A stretch of 64,000 nt of DNA from Marinobacter sp. ATCH36 (GTDB lineage Bacteria; Pseudomonadota; Gammaproteobacteria; Pseudomonadales; Oleiphilaceae): contig NZ_JAMJPL010000001.1 of assembly GCF_023555055.1 (NCBI RefSeq), positions 1,488,001 through 1,552,000 on the forward strand, given 5' to 3'. The position numbers and the translations under genes are program-made. Shown in pieces: positions 17,614 through 25,635 of this stretch; position 1 is the first letter of the stretch, and each line of letters begins with the position of its first letter. Below the pieces are notes generated by a model that was not told where the DNA came from, searched no databases, and saw only the letters and a list, made by a program, of their open reading frames with translations.

Positions 17614-18078
17614 ATGAGGTTTGAACACATTGTTCAGATCAACGACCTGACGAAGCCCGAACTGCCTACCTTGACCCGCTTCCAGATCTGGGAAGGGCTG
17701 GTTCTGCGGGCCCGGCGCCCGGACAAGTTCCTGGTAGGCGTTGAGGATTATGAAATTCTTGAGCAGGAACCTGCCTATATGAAACGGTGCCTGCAATTGC
17801 CGGGGCTGGAGGTATTTGACGAAGTTACGTTCTGGTCGGAGGCGAGAATCGAGTATAGAACCTTGCCAACGGACACGGTTCCGGCAGCAAATCTCGTGAT
17901 GGATATTGAAGAGCCGGAACCGGGATCGCTTTTTGTCCGGTTCCGATATCACGCCGCAAGCATCGAGAATCGGGGCGATTCGATGCCGTACGATCAGTAT
18001 CTCCATGAGGCCTATGTGGCCACAGACATTGAAACGATTCAGATCATACGGCAGTTGGCAGAGACGGGCGTGTTCTGA
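17614..18078 (+). CDS. AtaL-like DUF1857 SRPBCC-fold protein
   Basis: A 154-residue soluble protein. The start FEHIVQINDLTKPELPTLTR with FQIWEGLVLRARRPDKFLVGV is typical of the DUF1857/AtaL-like group, which has the SRPBCC lipid- and small-molecule-binding fold. AGGAGG four bases before the ATG makes the start firm. No reaction is known for bacterial members. It stands apart from the ferric-reductase cluster by 101 bp and is followed by a CopD-like gene. Confidence 0.8.
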   Translation: MRFEHIVQINDLTKPELPTLTRFQIWEGLVLRARRPDKFLVGVEDYEILEQEPAYMKRCLQLPGLEVFDEVTFWSEARIEYRTLPTDTVPAANLVMDIEEPEPGSLFVRFRYHAASIENRGDSMPYDQYLHEAYVATDIETIQIIRQLAETGVF

Positions 18079-18139
18079 TGAATTAACCCGTCATAAAGCT
18101 TATGCTCATTAAACACGTTTCCTGTCCGGGAGTTCCTTT

Positions 18140-18604
18140 ATGAGTCTGGCTATCGCACTTCACGTACTCTCTGCCGTGATCTGGGTTGGCGGCATGTTTT
18201 TCGCCTATATGGCCATGCGGCCGGCGGTCGTTGAGGTGATTGATGCATCGCAGCGGGGCGTACTCTGGTGCCACACCCTGTCCCGGTTTTTCCGGTGGGT
18301 TTGGGCGGCCGTGATCCTGTTGCTGGTGACCGGCTACTGGATGATCTTCAGTGTGTTTGGTGGCATGGCGGGTGCCGGCTGGCATATACACGTTATGCAG
18401 GGGCTTGGGATTGTGATGATCCTGCTCTATTTTCACGTGTATTTTGCCCCCTTCCGCCGACTGAAGCAGGCGGTTGCCAACCAGGATCCCCAGGAAGGTG
18501 GGCGCCAGGTGGCGCAGATCCGCAGGCTGGTGGGTACCAATCTGCTTCTTGGGCTGATTGTGGTGGCGATTGCTGCTGGCGGCCGGTATCCCGTTTCTTT
18601 CTGA
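18140..18604 (+). CDS. CopD-family membrane protein
   Basis: A 154-residue protein with four transmembrane helices. The opening IALHVLSAVIWVGGMFFAY has the HxxxAxxWxGG pattern of the CopD copper-resistance domain, and GWHIHVMQGLGIVMILLYFH adds conserved His residues in the third helix. CopD-type proteins may bind copper or haem in the membrane; no other cop genes are near. GGGAG before the ATG supports the start. Confidence 0.82.
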   Translation: MSLAIALHVLSAVIWVGGMFFAYMAMRPAVVEVIDASQRGVLWCHTLSRFFRWVWAAVILLLVTGYWMIFSVFGGMAGAGWHIHVMQGLGIVMILLYFHVYFAPFRRLKQAVANQDPQEGGRQVAQIRRLVGTNLLLGLIVVAIAAGGRYPVSF

Positions 18605-18749
18605 ATGCTTGTTCAGCGCGTTCAGAGAGGTAAGTGCCCCGCCAAAGCGGTGCGATGAACGAGGCGCAAGTCAGTCAGTGGCTGCGGTCGAAAGGTGTCG
18701 GCTGACAGACGAATACGGCCTGGCTCCAGTTGACTTGCATGAATCATAG

Positions 18750-19124
18750 TTATCTTGGGTCAGAATCGTGGATCACCACTTTCGGCGCAGGCGCAACGCC
18801 CATCTTGTAAACGTTCCATTGGCGATCGGTGGGCGGCAACTCGTCATCACCGCCGATTTCGTAGGCAAGGTGTCCGTCCAGGCGGCAGATACGCCAGGAT
18901 TTGAAACCGATGGAATAGGAGATGGCCGGGCTTCTGGCGGCTTTGCCATCGGCGCGATCCCAGGCCATCTTGCCGTTCCAGTAGCCGGGAGCAGACATAA
19001 CCCCCGCATCGGATTTGGCAGGGGGCGCTTTTGACGGCACGTAGAGGCCATCTACCTCAGGCAGGCCAGAGCCGGATACTTCGATGAACAGGGTGTTGGG
19101 TTTCGGGTTCTCTGTTCCGGTCAT
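18750..19124 (-). CDS. Small protein with eukaryote-style NG-Y/W-I/PAP pattern domain
   Basis: A protein of about 124 residues with no signal peptide. Its pattern, EVSGSGLPEVDGLYVPS, then GYWNGKMAW, then SWRICRL, then LAYEIGGDDELPPTDRQW and VAPAPKVV, resembles a compact module that recurs in proteins of ciliates, oomycetes and other protists, where its role is unknown. I know of no bacterial function. ATG at 19124 has AAGGA at a workable distance; ATG at 19136 is too close to it. The pattern match is from memory and needs a profile search. Confidence 0.55.
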   Translation of the reverse strand: MTGTENPKPNTLFIEVSGSGLPEVDGLYVPSKAPPAKSDAGVMSAPGYWNGKMAWDRADGKAARSPAISYSIGFKSWRICRLDGHLAYEIGGDDELPPTDRQWNVYKMGVAPAPKVVIHDSDPR

Positions 19125-19204
19125 GCTTATTCGCATCCTTAATTAACAAAATTGTGTGTTATCTGGCAACGCTATCACCAATACAGGCTATCCGGTGAAT
19201 AACG

Positions 19205-19210
19205 TATAAT
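19205..19210 (+). promoter_or_regulatory. Candidate -10 element for the acyltransferase gene
   Basis: A perfect TATAAT. Transcription would begin near 19217, which rules against the in-frame TTG at 19217 as start and favours ATG at 19268. No convincing -35 box is visible. Confidence 0.5.
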
Positions 19211-19267
19211 CCGGGCTTGCTGCCAATATTGGTAGATTGTGTCGTTTTTAATCAATGGATAACAGGT

Positions 19268-19897
19268 ATGCCACAGAAAAAAGTGGGTGCCGGGGCGCAT
19301 ACTGAGAGTTCAGTTATGCAGCGACTGGCCTCCGGAATGTTGCGTGTAGCCGGCTGGGAGATTCACCCTTTTCCGGATATCCCCAAGGCCATGGTGGTGG
19401 CTGGGCCACACACGTCCAACTGGGATGGTGTTCTGGGCCTTGCTTGCGGCGTTGCCCTGGGCCTGGATGCCCGGTTCATGATCAAGCACACCCTGTTCAA
19501 GGGGCCGTTGGGTTGGGTGTTGCGGCGGTTTGGTGCCATTCCGGTTGACCGTTCGCAGGCAGGCGGCGTGGTTGGGCAAGCGGTAGAACAATTCGCTGAG
19601 CACGACCAGATGGTTATTGTGGTCACACCCGAGGGAACCCGCCATAACGCGAAAAAATGGAAAACCGGGTTTTACCAGATTGCCACACAGGCAGGGGTGC
19701 CCATTGTTGTGGCCGCCGCAGATTACCGTAAGAAACAACTGACTTATCCACTTATTCTTCAACCAAGTGACGATATGACTGCGGATATGCAAAAGCTCTA
19801 TGAGGCTTTTGCCGGGGTCACTCCGCGCAGGCCCGAGCGCCTTTCTGCGCCTGTGAAAGTGTTGTGGGACGCGGAAAACAGGGGTGAAACCGGCTGA
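19268..19897 (+). CDS. PlsC-like lysophospholipid acyltransferase
   Basis: A 209-residue glycerolipid acyltransferase-fold protein. Motif I HTSNWD (HxxxxD, residues 48-53) holds the catalytic His-Asp pair; FGAIPVDRS is motif II and VTPEGTR (the EGTR motif) is motif III. It moves an acyl chain to a lysophospholipid or a related acceptor at the inner membrane. It is shorter than PlsC and is closer to the small acyltransferases of uncertain acceptor. It ends before a bidirectional terminator shared with the cold-shock gene. Confidence 0.85.
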   Translation: MPQKKVGAGAHTESSVMQRLASGMLRVAGWEIHPFPDIPKAMVVAGPHTSNWDGVLGLACGVALGLDARFMIKHTLFKGPLGWVLRRFGAIPVDRSQAGGVVGQAVEQFAEHDQMVIVVTPEGTRHNAKKWKTGFYQIATQAGVPIVVAAADYRKKQLTYPLILQPSDDMTADMQKLYEAFAGVTPRRPERLSAPVKVLWDAENRGETG

Positions 19898-19932
19898 TAT
19901 CCGGGAAGAATAGCGCATCCGCGAGGAACCAT

Positions 19933-19964
19933 AAAAAAAGGCAGCCTGAAGAGGCTGCCTTTTT
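19933..19964. terminator. Bidirectional terminator between the acyltransferase and cold-shock genes
   Basis: A perfect stem GGCAGCCT / AGGCTGCC with loop GAAG, flanked by a run of seven A on the left and five T on the right, so it can end transcription from both sides. Confidence 0.9.
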
Positions 19965-19986
19965 GCAGTTTCTTATTGGCTGTTAT

Positions 19987-20193
19987 TTACAGTCCAATAA
20001 CGTTTTCTGCCTGTGGGCCTTTCTGGCCCTGGGTCACGCTGAATTCAACGTTCTGGCCTTCGGCCAGAGTTTTGAAACCGCTGCCCTGAATGGCGCTGTA
20101 ATGAACAAAGACGTCTGAGTCTCCTTCACGAGTGATAAAGCCAAAACCTTTTGCTTCGTTGAAGAACTTAACGTTGCCAGTAATTGTAGACAT
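19987..20193 (-). CDS. Cold-shock protein (CspA family)
   Basis: A 68-residue cold-shock-domain protein that binds single-stranded RNA and DNA. RNP1 is KGFGFIT (residues 15-21) and RNP2 is VFVHYSAI (27-34); length and N-terminal [14 protein letters not shown] are standard. It acts as an RNA chaperone. As in known cold-shock genes, a long 5' leader seems likely, since the upstream region of more than 200 bp has no gene. The copy cannot be named among the several csp paralogues such genomes carry. Confidence 0.93.
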   Translation of the reverse strand: MSTITGNVKFFNEAKGFGFITREGDSDVFVHYSAIQGSGFKTLAEGQNVEFSVTQGQKGPQAENVIGL

Positions 20194-20517
20194 AAATAGC
20201 TATCCTGAAATTGATCAATAATGTGCCGTCCAAAAATCGTTGTGATTTTTGATCAGCGATATGCGGGAAACAAAAAAACGTGCAGGGTCAAAAACAGGAC
20301 GAGAAGTATTACAACTAAAAGGTCTTATTCGTGAAGTGCTTTGCTAGATCTTTCCGACCAACAAGACGGTACGCTGATTACCCGGCAATGTATAGAGAAA
20401 TTTTCAATTTTTTAAACCAGGGAATTCCAGAGCAGGCTGAATCTCGGGTCGACCTGCTTCCCTCTGGCTGTCCCGGCTTCAGAAGTCTGCTCGCGTAACC
20501 ACCTAAGCCCGGCTAAG
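20194..20517. other. Intergenic region between csp and tsdB
   Basis: About 320 bases without a gene. The part nearest csp is A/T-rich and probably holds its leader and promoter, but I could not pick out convincing boxes. The part nearest tsdB leads to the FNR-like box at 20518. Confidence 0.5.
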
Positions 20518-20531
20518 TTGATCTTTATCAA
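20518..20531. promoter_or_regulatory. FNR/Anr-type box upstream of tsdBA
   Basis: TTGATCTTTATCAA, an exact match to the TTGAT-N4-ATCAA consensus of FNR and Anr. It ends 85 bases before the tsdB GTG, a suitable place for an activator. A TAGAAT sequence at 20570 may be a -10 box. Confidence 0.75.
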
Positions 20532-20616
20532 ACATGGTTTTGTTGAAGCAGGCAAAGTAACAAGAGCAATAGAATACGCCATTTTGAGTTGGCGCTGACT
20601 GAGAGGGAAATCTACT

Positions 20617-21264
20617 GTGAAAAAGATTCCAGGAATCCTGGCTGCTCTGGGGCTGGCTACCTGCTCCGCCTATGTGCTTGCGGAAGTGGATGGTGATGCT
20701 GAAAGAGGTGCAGCAGCGGCCGGCGTGTGTGCGGCCTGCCACCAGGCCGATGGCAGCGGCAAAAATGTCCCCGGTGGTGAATCCTGGCCCCGGCTGGCAG
20801 GACTGGACGCCGCCTACATTGCCAAACAACTGCATGATTACCAGAGCGGCGAGCGAAGCAACGCCAGCATGATGCCTTTTGCCAATATGCTGAACGAGCA
20901 GCAAATCGCAGATGTCGCCGCATACTATGCCAGCTTGGCTGCCACCCAGGGCAGTGGTGGCGAAGGTGCCGACGAAACGACACTCAAGCGCGGCAAACAA
21001 CTGGCTGAGCGGGGTGACTGGTCCAGCTACGTTGTTTCATGTAAAAGCTGCCATGGCCCCGGCAATCAAGGTGCTGGAGAGGTTTTCCCCGGCATTGCCG
21101 GCCAACACGCCGGTTACATTGAAACACAGTTGCAAGCCTGGAAAGCGGGTGCCAGAGAGAACGACACGCAAGACCTTATGGGCTCAATCGCCCGTCGGAT
21201 GAGCGATGACGATATTCACGCAGTCTCCGTTTGGCTCGCTAGACAGAACTCCGCTGCTAACTAA
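20617..21264 (+). CDS. tsdB: Dihaem cytochrome c4-type protein TsdB
   Basis: A 215-residue periplasmic dihaem cytochrome. Signal peptide residues 1-22; haem motifs CAACH (38-42) and CKSCH (142-146); methionine ligand candidates lie in SMMPFA (near 86) and IARRMSDD. On its own it would be called cytochrome c4, but it lies 15 bp before a TsdA-like gene, the order seen in tsdBA operons, so TsdB is the better name. TsdB takes electrons from TsdA and passes them toward terminal oxidases. It starts with GTG after AGAGGGAAA. An FNR-like box lies upstream. Confidence 0.85.
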   Translation: MKKIPGILAALGLATCSAYVLAEVDGDAERGAAAAGVCAACHQADGSGKNVPGGESWPRLAGLDAAYIAKQLHDYQSGERSNASMMPFANMLNEQQIADVAAYYASLAATQGSGGEGADETTLKRGKQLAERGDWSSYVVSCKSCHGPGNQGAGEVFPGIAGQHAGYIETQLQAWKAGARENDTQDLMGSIARRMSDDDIHAVSVWLARQNSAAN

Positions 21265-21279
21265 GAGGTTTCCGATATC

Positions 21280-22293
21280 ATGATTCGCAAATTAACTTAC
21301 GCTGCCCTGTCCGGAACCCTTTTGTTCTCAGCCAATGCATTAGCAGAAGACGAAATAACCCAGCAATACATCGATACCTTGGCGGAGCTTGGCTACCCGG
21401 AACCAAAAGAAAGCGAGCTGGTGCACATACCACCCACGATGGAGGATCTGGAAGACGCGAGTCTGCACCCGGAATTGAAGCGTGTAATTCGAAGAGGCTA
21501 CGACTTGTTCACCAACACCCAACAACTCCGTGGCGAGAACGTGTTCAACAACATGAACTGCTCCAGCTGCCATTTGGGCGAAGGCCGGATGCCCTTTAGT
21601 GCGCCAATCTGGCCAGCTGCAGTTACCCTCCCCAACTTCCGGGGCAAGAACGCCCACGTAAATAACCTTGAGGAACGCATTGCCGGCTGCTTCACCTACT
21701 CCATGAATGGCAAGCCTCCCGAGTACGGCAGCGATAATATGGTTGCACTGTCTGCGTATCATCAATGGCTGGCCACGGATGTGCCCATGTATCCGCAACA
21801 GCCCATATATGGCCGCGGCTTCCCGGCACCGGAGCGCCCTGAGGAGCTGAGCTATGCTAGGGGTGAGGCCGCCTTTCAGGAAAAATGCTCTGCATGCCAT
21901 GGTAACAACGGCGAGGGCCTGCGTGTGGACGATCAGACGGTTTTCCCTGCAACCTGGGGAGATATGTCTAACAACTGGGGGGCAGGCATTGTAAGGGTTT
22001 TCACTGCAGCCGGTTTCATCAAGAACAACATGCCGCTGGGCCAGCCTAACAGTCTTGATGATCAGGAAGCGTGGGACATAGCCTACTACATGAGCAACCA
22101 GGAACGCCCGCAGGATCCTCGATACACGGGTGATATAAAAGAAACTCTGGAACAGACCAGGGAGCCTTTTCACAAGCACTCGATGTATGGGCAGGCCAGG
22201 GAAACCGATGGCCATGTGCTGGGAGATCACAGCAACCTTGGCGAGAAGTCGTTCCTGAAACCGGATACGGTTCGTCCAAGAACGTTTGAATAG
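21280..22293 (+). CDS. tsdA: Thiosulfate dehydrogenase TsdA
   Basis: A 337-residue periplasmic dihaem enzyme. Signal peptide 1-22; haem motifs CSSCH (94-98) and CSACH (203-207). The segment LPNFRGKNAHVNNLEERIAG followed by Cys137 in GCFTYSMNG matches the TsdA region that supplies the unusual axial cysteine to the active-site haem. TsdA couples two thiosulfates to tetrathionate, with two electrons released; some act mainly in reverse. Direction cannot be told here, but the upstream FNR-like box would allow use of tetrathionate at low oxygen. It is co-transcribed with tsdB and ends at a strong terminator. Confidence 0.9.
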   Translation: MIRKLTYAALSGTLLFSANALAEDEITQQYIDTLAELGYPEPKESELVHIPPTMEDLEDASLHPELKRVIRRGYDLFTNTQQLRGENVFNNMNCSSCHLGEGRMPFSAPIWPAAVTLPNFRGKNAHVNNLEERIAGCFTYSMNGKPPEYGSDNMVALSAYHQWLATDVPMYPQQPIYGRGFPAPERPEELSYARGEAAFQEKCSACHGNNGEGLRVDDQTVFPATWGDMSNNWGAGIVRVFTAAGFIKNNMPLGQPNSLDDQEAWDIAYYMSNQERPQDPRYTGDIKETLEQTREPFHKHSMYGQARETDGHVLGDHSNLGEKSFLKPDTVRPRTFE

Positions 22294-22300
22294 TATTTGA

Positions 22301-22341
22301 AAAAAGGAGGGGCTGCCCAAAGGCCAGCTCCTCCTTTTTTT
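22301..22341. terminator. Bidirectional terminator between tsdA and the porin gene
   Basis: Stem AGGAGGGGCTG / CAGCTCCTCCT (one mismatch) with a nine-base loop, an A-run before and seven T after. It sits between convergent genes. Confidence 0.88.
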
Positions 22342-22363
22342 GCACCCTGTCTCTTCCTGACAA

Positions 22364-23500
22364 TCAGAACCGGAAGCGGCTACCAACCATCGCTATATTG
22401 ACGTCATCGTAGTTGCCAACATCACTGTCTAGAGAGAAGTTATTGTAAGCCGTATATATGTCCAGTCGCTTGATGGGTTTGTAGACGTAAGCAGCGCCGA
22501 AGACGATAGCCTCTGAACCGGCAACTGTGAAACGGGTATCGGGCTGTCCCGCCGCAGCCGACGGTGTAATGACTACCGGGTTGAAGTCGTCACCTTGCGC
22601 ACGATGAATGGTAAAAGAGTGCTTTCCAGTCTTGTAGCCCAATTTGAACATGCTGAAATCAGAATCGCGGATAGAGTCATTCTCGATATTGGAATACACC
22701 ACCGTCATGTTAATGCCGGTGTTATGTAGCCAGGATACGGAACCACCAATATTCACCACATCACCCGCTGGGCCGCCCGTATCCCGAGTGGAATAACCAA
22801 TCGCGGAAGATAGCTGACCAACCCCTTCGATAGCCTTGTTGTAGCTCGCAGCCACCTCGGTAATATCCATTTCATTCTTGTAGCCCTGACTCACAGAAAA
22901 TGTGACCGGACCAAAGGCTGGCGTGTCATAGCGCAGACGGTCGTAGCGTGCTTCGAAATCCTGATTGCGGATGGTCTGAAATAGGGTAGGACTAGTGGTT
23001 GCATCACCACTATTGTCTACGAATGGTAAAGCACCGCCCACCAGTGCCAGGTCTGGAAAGGAGGCGACTTTGGTGCCAGACAAATCCATCTCGGTAGAAT
23101 CATCTGCGGCGCCATGCCCCTGTCCCACGGAAACCTTGCCAAATCCGCCTTCTGCAAAAAGGTTGAGGTGTCGCTCGTCAAAATCTCCCTTGATCGTCCG
23201 GTTTTCGGGTGTCACCAGGTTCGAGGGGTTGTGCTGATATTCGTACTCAATATGTGCGCCAACCTTCAGGTCAATCTCTTCAAGGTTAGTGCTGATCACG
23301 CCACCGACTCGACTTGAGGCATAATCGTTATCGACGATGTACTGCTCGGAGCCGTTTCCAGTTTCTGCGTGCATCACTGCCATGTTGATGTGGCCATAAA
23401 ACCTGACATTCAGGTCCTGAACTTCAAAGTTCTGCCCTGCTGCGGGGGCTGAGACCATGCCAGCGACGGCTATATACAGCGCTGATTTCCTTTTCTTCAT
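22364..23500 (-). CDS. Gram-negative porin
   Basis: A 378-residue outer-membrane porin. I place the start at ATG 23500, preceded by GGAGG, followed by a signal peptide (MKKRKSALYIAVAGMVSAPAAG); upstream in-frame codons add a non-signal stretch. The mature part has VRFYGHINMAVMH, repeated amphipathic strands, DFEARYDRLRYDTPAFGPVT and a terminal MVGSRFRF ending in Phe. It should form a trimeric diffusion channel; its cargo is unknown. An FNR-like box lies about 80 bases upstream, and it converges on tsdA. Confidence 0.88.
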   Translation of the reverse strand: MKKRKSALYIAVAGMVSAPAAGQNFEVQDLNVRFYGHINMAVMHAETGNGSEQYIVDNDYASSRVGGVISTNLEEIDLKVGAHIEYEYQHNPSNLVTPENRTIKGDFDERHLNLFAEGGFGKVSVGQGHGAADDSTEMDLSGTKVASFPDLALVGGALPFVDNSGDATTSPTLFQTIRNQDFEARYDRLRYDTPAFGPVTFSVSQGYKNEMDITEVAASYNKAIEGVGQLSSAIGYSTRDTGGPAGDVVNIGGSVSWLHNTGINMTVVYSNIENDSIRDSDFSMFKLGYKTGKHSFTIHRAQGDDFNPVVITPSAAAGQPDTRFTVAGSEAIVFGAAYVYKPIKRLDIYTAYNNFSLDSDVGNYDDVNIAMVGSRFRF

Positions 23501-23578
23501 TTTGGTCCTCCAGTAATCGAATAGGTCGGAATTCCCGATTATCTGGAGGCCAAGGTAGGGGATTATCACAGCGTTGTT

Positions 23579-23592
23579 TTGATTGATATCAG
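23579..23592. promoter_or_regulatory. FNR/Anr-type box upstream of the porin gene
   Basis: TTGATTGATATCAG on the plus strand, one mismatch from TTGAT-N4-ATCAA. It lies 79-92 bases upstream of the porin ATG. A GATAAT-like -10 on the minus strand at 23562-23567 is close by, so the box might block or activate; the sequence does not decide. Confidence 0.6.
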
Positions 23593-23858
23593 TTTCGGGA
23601 GTTTTCGCGTATTTTTGCGATGGAAAATTCACTTAAAACTGATGTGACCAGACTGGCTGGGCGCGTGGCAACCCGGGCGGAGCCCATCCTGGCTTGTCAC
23701 GGCTATACCCAGACAGCTATTTGCAGGCTTTTCGCCTGTGCAATGTTCCTGAATGCCCAGGCTTGATAAGCTGATAGTTAATCTCACGTGTACACCCATT
23801 GCCAGGGCCGCTGCATCTGAGCTACAGCCAACTCCCTGAACGAGGAATCAAGTAAACG
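23593..23858. other. Intergenic region between porin and serine hydrolase genes
   Basis: The remainder of the 358-base gap after the FNR-like box. I see no gene, repeat or clear promoter. Confidence 0.5.
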
Positions 23859-25076
23859 ATGACCGAGAACCGACATATCGCCGGTCTGTCCCTGGATCGG
23901 CTTGAGCGTATAGAAAGCCACCTGGACCGCCGCTATATTCAGCCCGGCAAATTACCCGGCGCGCTGACCCTGGTGGCTCGGCGCGGCGAAATTGCCTGTG
24001 TTACGGCTCAAGGCATGATGGATGTGGAGCGCAGCAAGCCCATGACACGGGATACCATCTTCCGTATCTATTCGATGACCAAGCCCATCACCGCCATCGC
24101 CATGATGCAGCTTTACGAGCAGGGCCGCTTCCTGCTGGATGACCCGGTCCACAAGTACATTCCGTCCTGGAAGCGGATGCGGGTATTCAAGGCCGGGGTC
24201 TATCCGAATTTCCTCACCGAGCCGGCCGCCGGTGCCATGACGATCCGGGATCTGTTCACCCATATGTCGGGGCTGACCTATGGCTTCATGAACCGCACCA
24301 ACGTCGACGCCGCCTACCGGAAGCTTGGTCTTGACGGCCGCAGGGACCTTACCCTGGATACTCTGGTGGAGCGGCTGGCAGAGCTGCCGCTGGAATTCAG
24401 TCCCGGTAGCGCCTGGAACTACTCGGTGAGCACGGATGTGCTGGGCTACCTGGTGCAGTTGCTGGCGGACCAACCGTTCGACGACTACCTGCGGGAGAAT
24501 ATCTTTGAGCCCCTGGAGATGATGGATACCGGCTTCCAGGTAAGTAATCTGCAAGCTGACCGTTTGGCCGCGTGCTACGAGTACCAGCCCGGCGACCGCA
24601 TGAAGTTGCAGGATGACCCGGAGCGCTCCCATTTTCGTACTGAAGCGAGTTACCTGTCCGGTGGCGGTGGCCTGGTGTCCACCATCGACGACTATTTCCA
24701 TTTCGCCCAGGCCCTGTGCCAGGGCGGCGAGTTTCAGGGCCAGCGCATCATCGGCCGCAAGACCCTTGAGTTCATGCGCCGCAATCATCTGCCCGGCAAC
24801 CAGGACCTGCCTGGCTTGTCGGTAGGGGCGTTCAGTGAGACTCCCTATGCGGGCACCGGCTTTGGCCTGGGCTTTTCGGTCAAGACCGATGTGGCCAAGT
24901 CCCAGATCAACGGTTCGGAAGGCGAGTTTGGCTGGGGTGGGCTGGCCAGCACCAATTTCATGGTGGATCCGGTGGAAGAACTTGTGATGATCTTCATGAC
25001 ACAGTTGATCCCGTCATCCACTTACCCTATACGTCAGGAGCTGCGGGCTATCGTCAACGGCGCCCTGGTGGACTGA
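23859..25076 (+). CDS. Beta-lactamase-fold serine hydrolase (EstB-like esterase)
   Basis: A 405-residue class C beta-lactamase-fold hydrolase. The nucleophile motif is SMTK (Ser72, Lys75), the YxN-like motif is YSV (Tyr188), and [10 protein letters not shown] and [13 protein letters not shown] lie near the third active-site region. No signal peptide is present, so it is probably cytoplasmic. The family includes esterase EstB, which splits short esters, and DD-peptidase-like enzymes; the lack of export argues against a cell-wall or antibiotic role. The real substrate is unknown. It precedes a small exported coiled-coil protein by 35 bp. Confidence 0.87.
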   Translation: MTENRHIAGLSLDRLERIESHLDRRYIQPGKLPGALTLVARRGEIACVTAQGMMDVERSKPMTRDTIFRIYSMTKPITAIAMMQLYEQGRFLLDDPVHKYIPSWKRMRVFKAGVYPNFLTEPAAGAMTIRDLFTHMSGLTYGFMNRTNVDAAYRKLGLDGRRDLTLDTLVERLAELPLEFSPGSAWNYSVSTDVLGYLVQLLADQPFDDYLRENIFEPLEMMDTGFQVSNLQADRLAACYEYQPGDRMKLQDDPERSHFRTEASYLSGGGGLVSTIDDYFHFAQALCQGGEFQGQRIIGRKTLEFMRRNHLPGNQDLPGLSVGAFSETPYAGTGFGLGFSVKTDVAKSQINGSEGEFGWGGLASTNFMVDPVEELVMIFMTQLIPSSTYPIRQELRAIVNGALVD

Positions 25077-25111
25077 GGTTTACAATTATTTTTCGAGGGA
25101 GGTACCAGACC

Positions 25112-25585
25112 GTGCGATACCGATTACTACTACAGGCCAGCGCCTTGCTGCTGGTCATGATAATGCCATTGGCCCAAAGCCAGGCAGCGGAGGATGAAGG
25201 CGAGGTGACCGTGGAGACGCTGCGCCAGGATGTCGAGAACCTTGACCAGGAGTTGAATGATTTCACCGCCGAGCGGCGGGAACGGTTAATGACGGGTATC
25301 GATGAAGTGCTCAGCGATATCGATGCTCGTACCGCGACCCTGGAGAATCGTCTCAAGGAGGACTGGGATGAGGCCGACAGGCTGGCCCGGGCCCAGGCGC
25401 AGACCGCGCTGGCGTCCCTGCGCCGGGAGCGGGCGCGGGTGACGGAGTGGTACCAGCGTATGCAGGACAGCGCCGACTATACCTGGGAATCCATGAAGGA
25501 AGGCTTTAATGATGCCTTCGACCAGCTCGCCGAGGCTTGGCAGAAAGCAGAGCAGAGTGTCCGCCAGACTGATGGCGAGAACTGA
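25112..25585 (+). CDS. Exported coiled-coil protein of unknown function
   Basis: A 157-residue protein with a signal peptide (1-26, ending SQAA) and a mature part that is almost all charged helix: EVTVETLRQDVENLDQEL, then LENRLKEDWDEADRLARAQA and LRRERARVTEWYQRM. Coiled coils are likely. It starts with GTG after GAGGGAGG. I do not recognise a family. Position 35 bp after the serine hydrolase suggests co-transcription. Confidence 0.7.
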   Translation: MRYRLLLQASALLLVMIMPLAQSQAAEDEGEVTVETLRQDVENLDQELNDFTAERRERLMTGIDEVLSDIDARTATLENRLKEDWDEADRLARAQAQTALASLRRERARVTEWYQRMQDSADYTWESMKEGFNDAFDQLAEAWQKAEQSVRQTDGEN

Positions 25586-25635
25586 CCAGCAGAAGGCACA
25601 ACGGAAAAGCCCCGTCCATTCGCTGAAACGAGAAG

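Noticed and set aside
18605-18749. Possible small gene starting MNEAQVSQWLRSKGVG at about 18655
   Set aside because: It meets a stop after 16 codons and has no partner frame with a clear pattern.
20194-20616. Possible riboswitch or small RNA in the csp-tsdB gap
   Set aside because: I could not find a stable conserved fold or terminator; a long cold-shock leader explains the gap.
21340-22386. A 348-codon open frame on the minus strand opposite tsdA
   Set aside because: It lies wholly under a well-supported haem protein gene and shows no known motif; it is an antisense shadow of biased codons.
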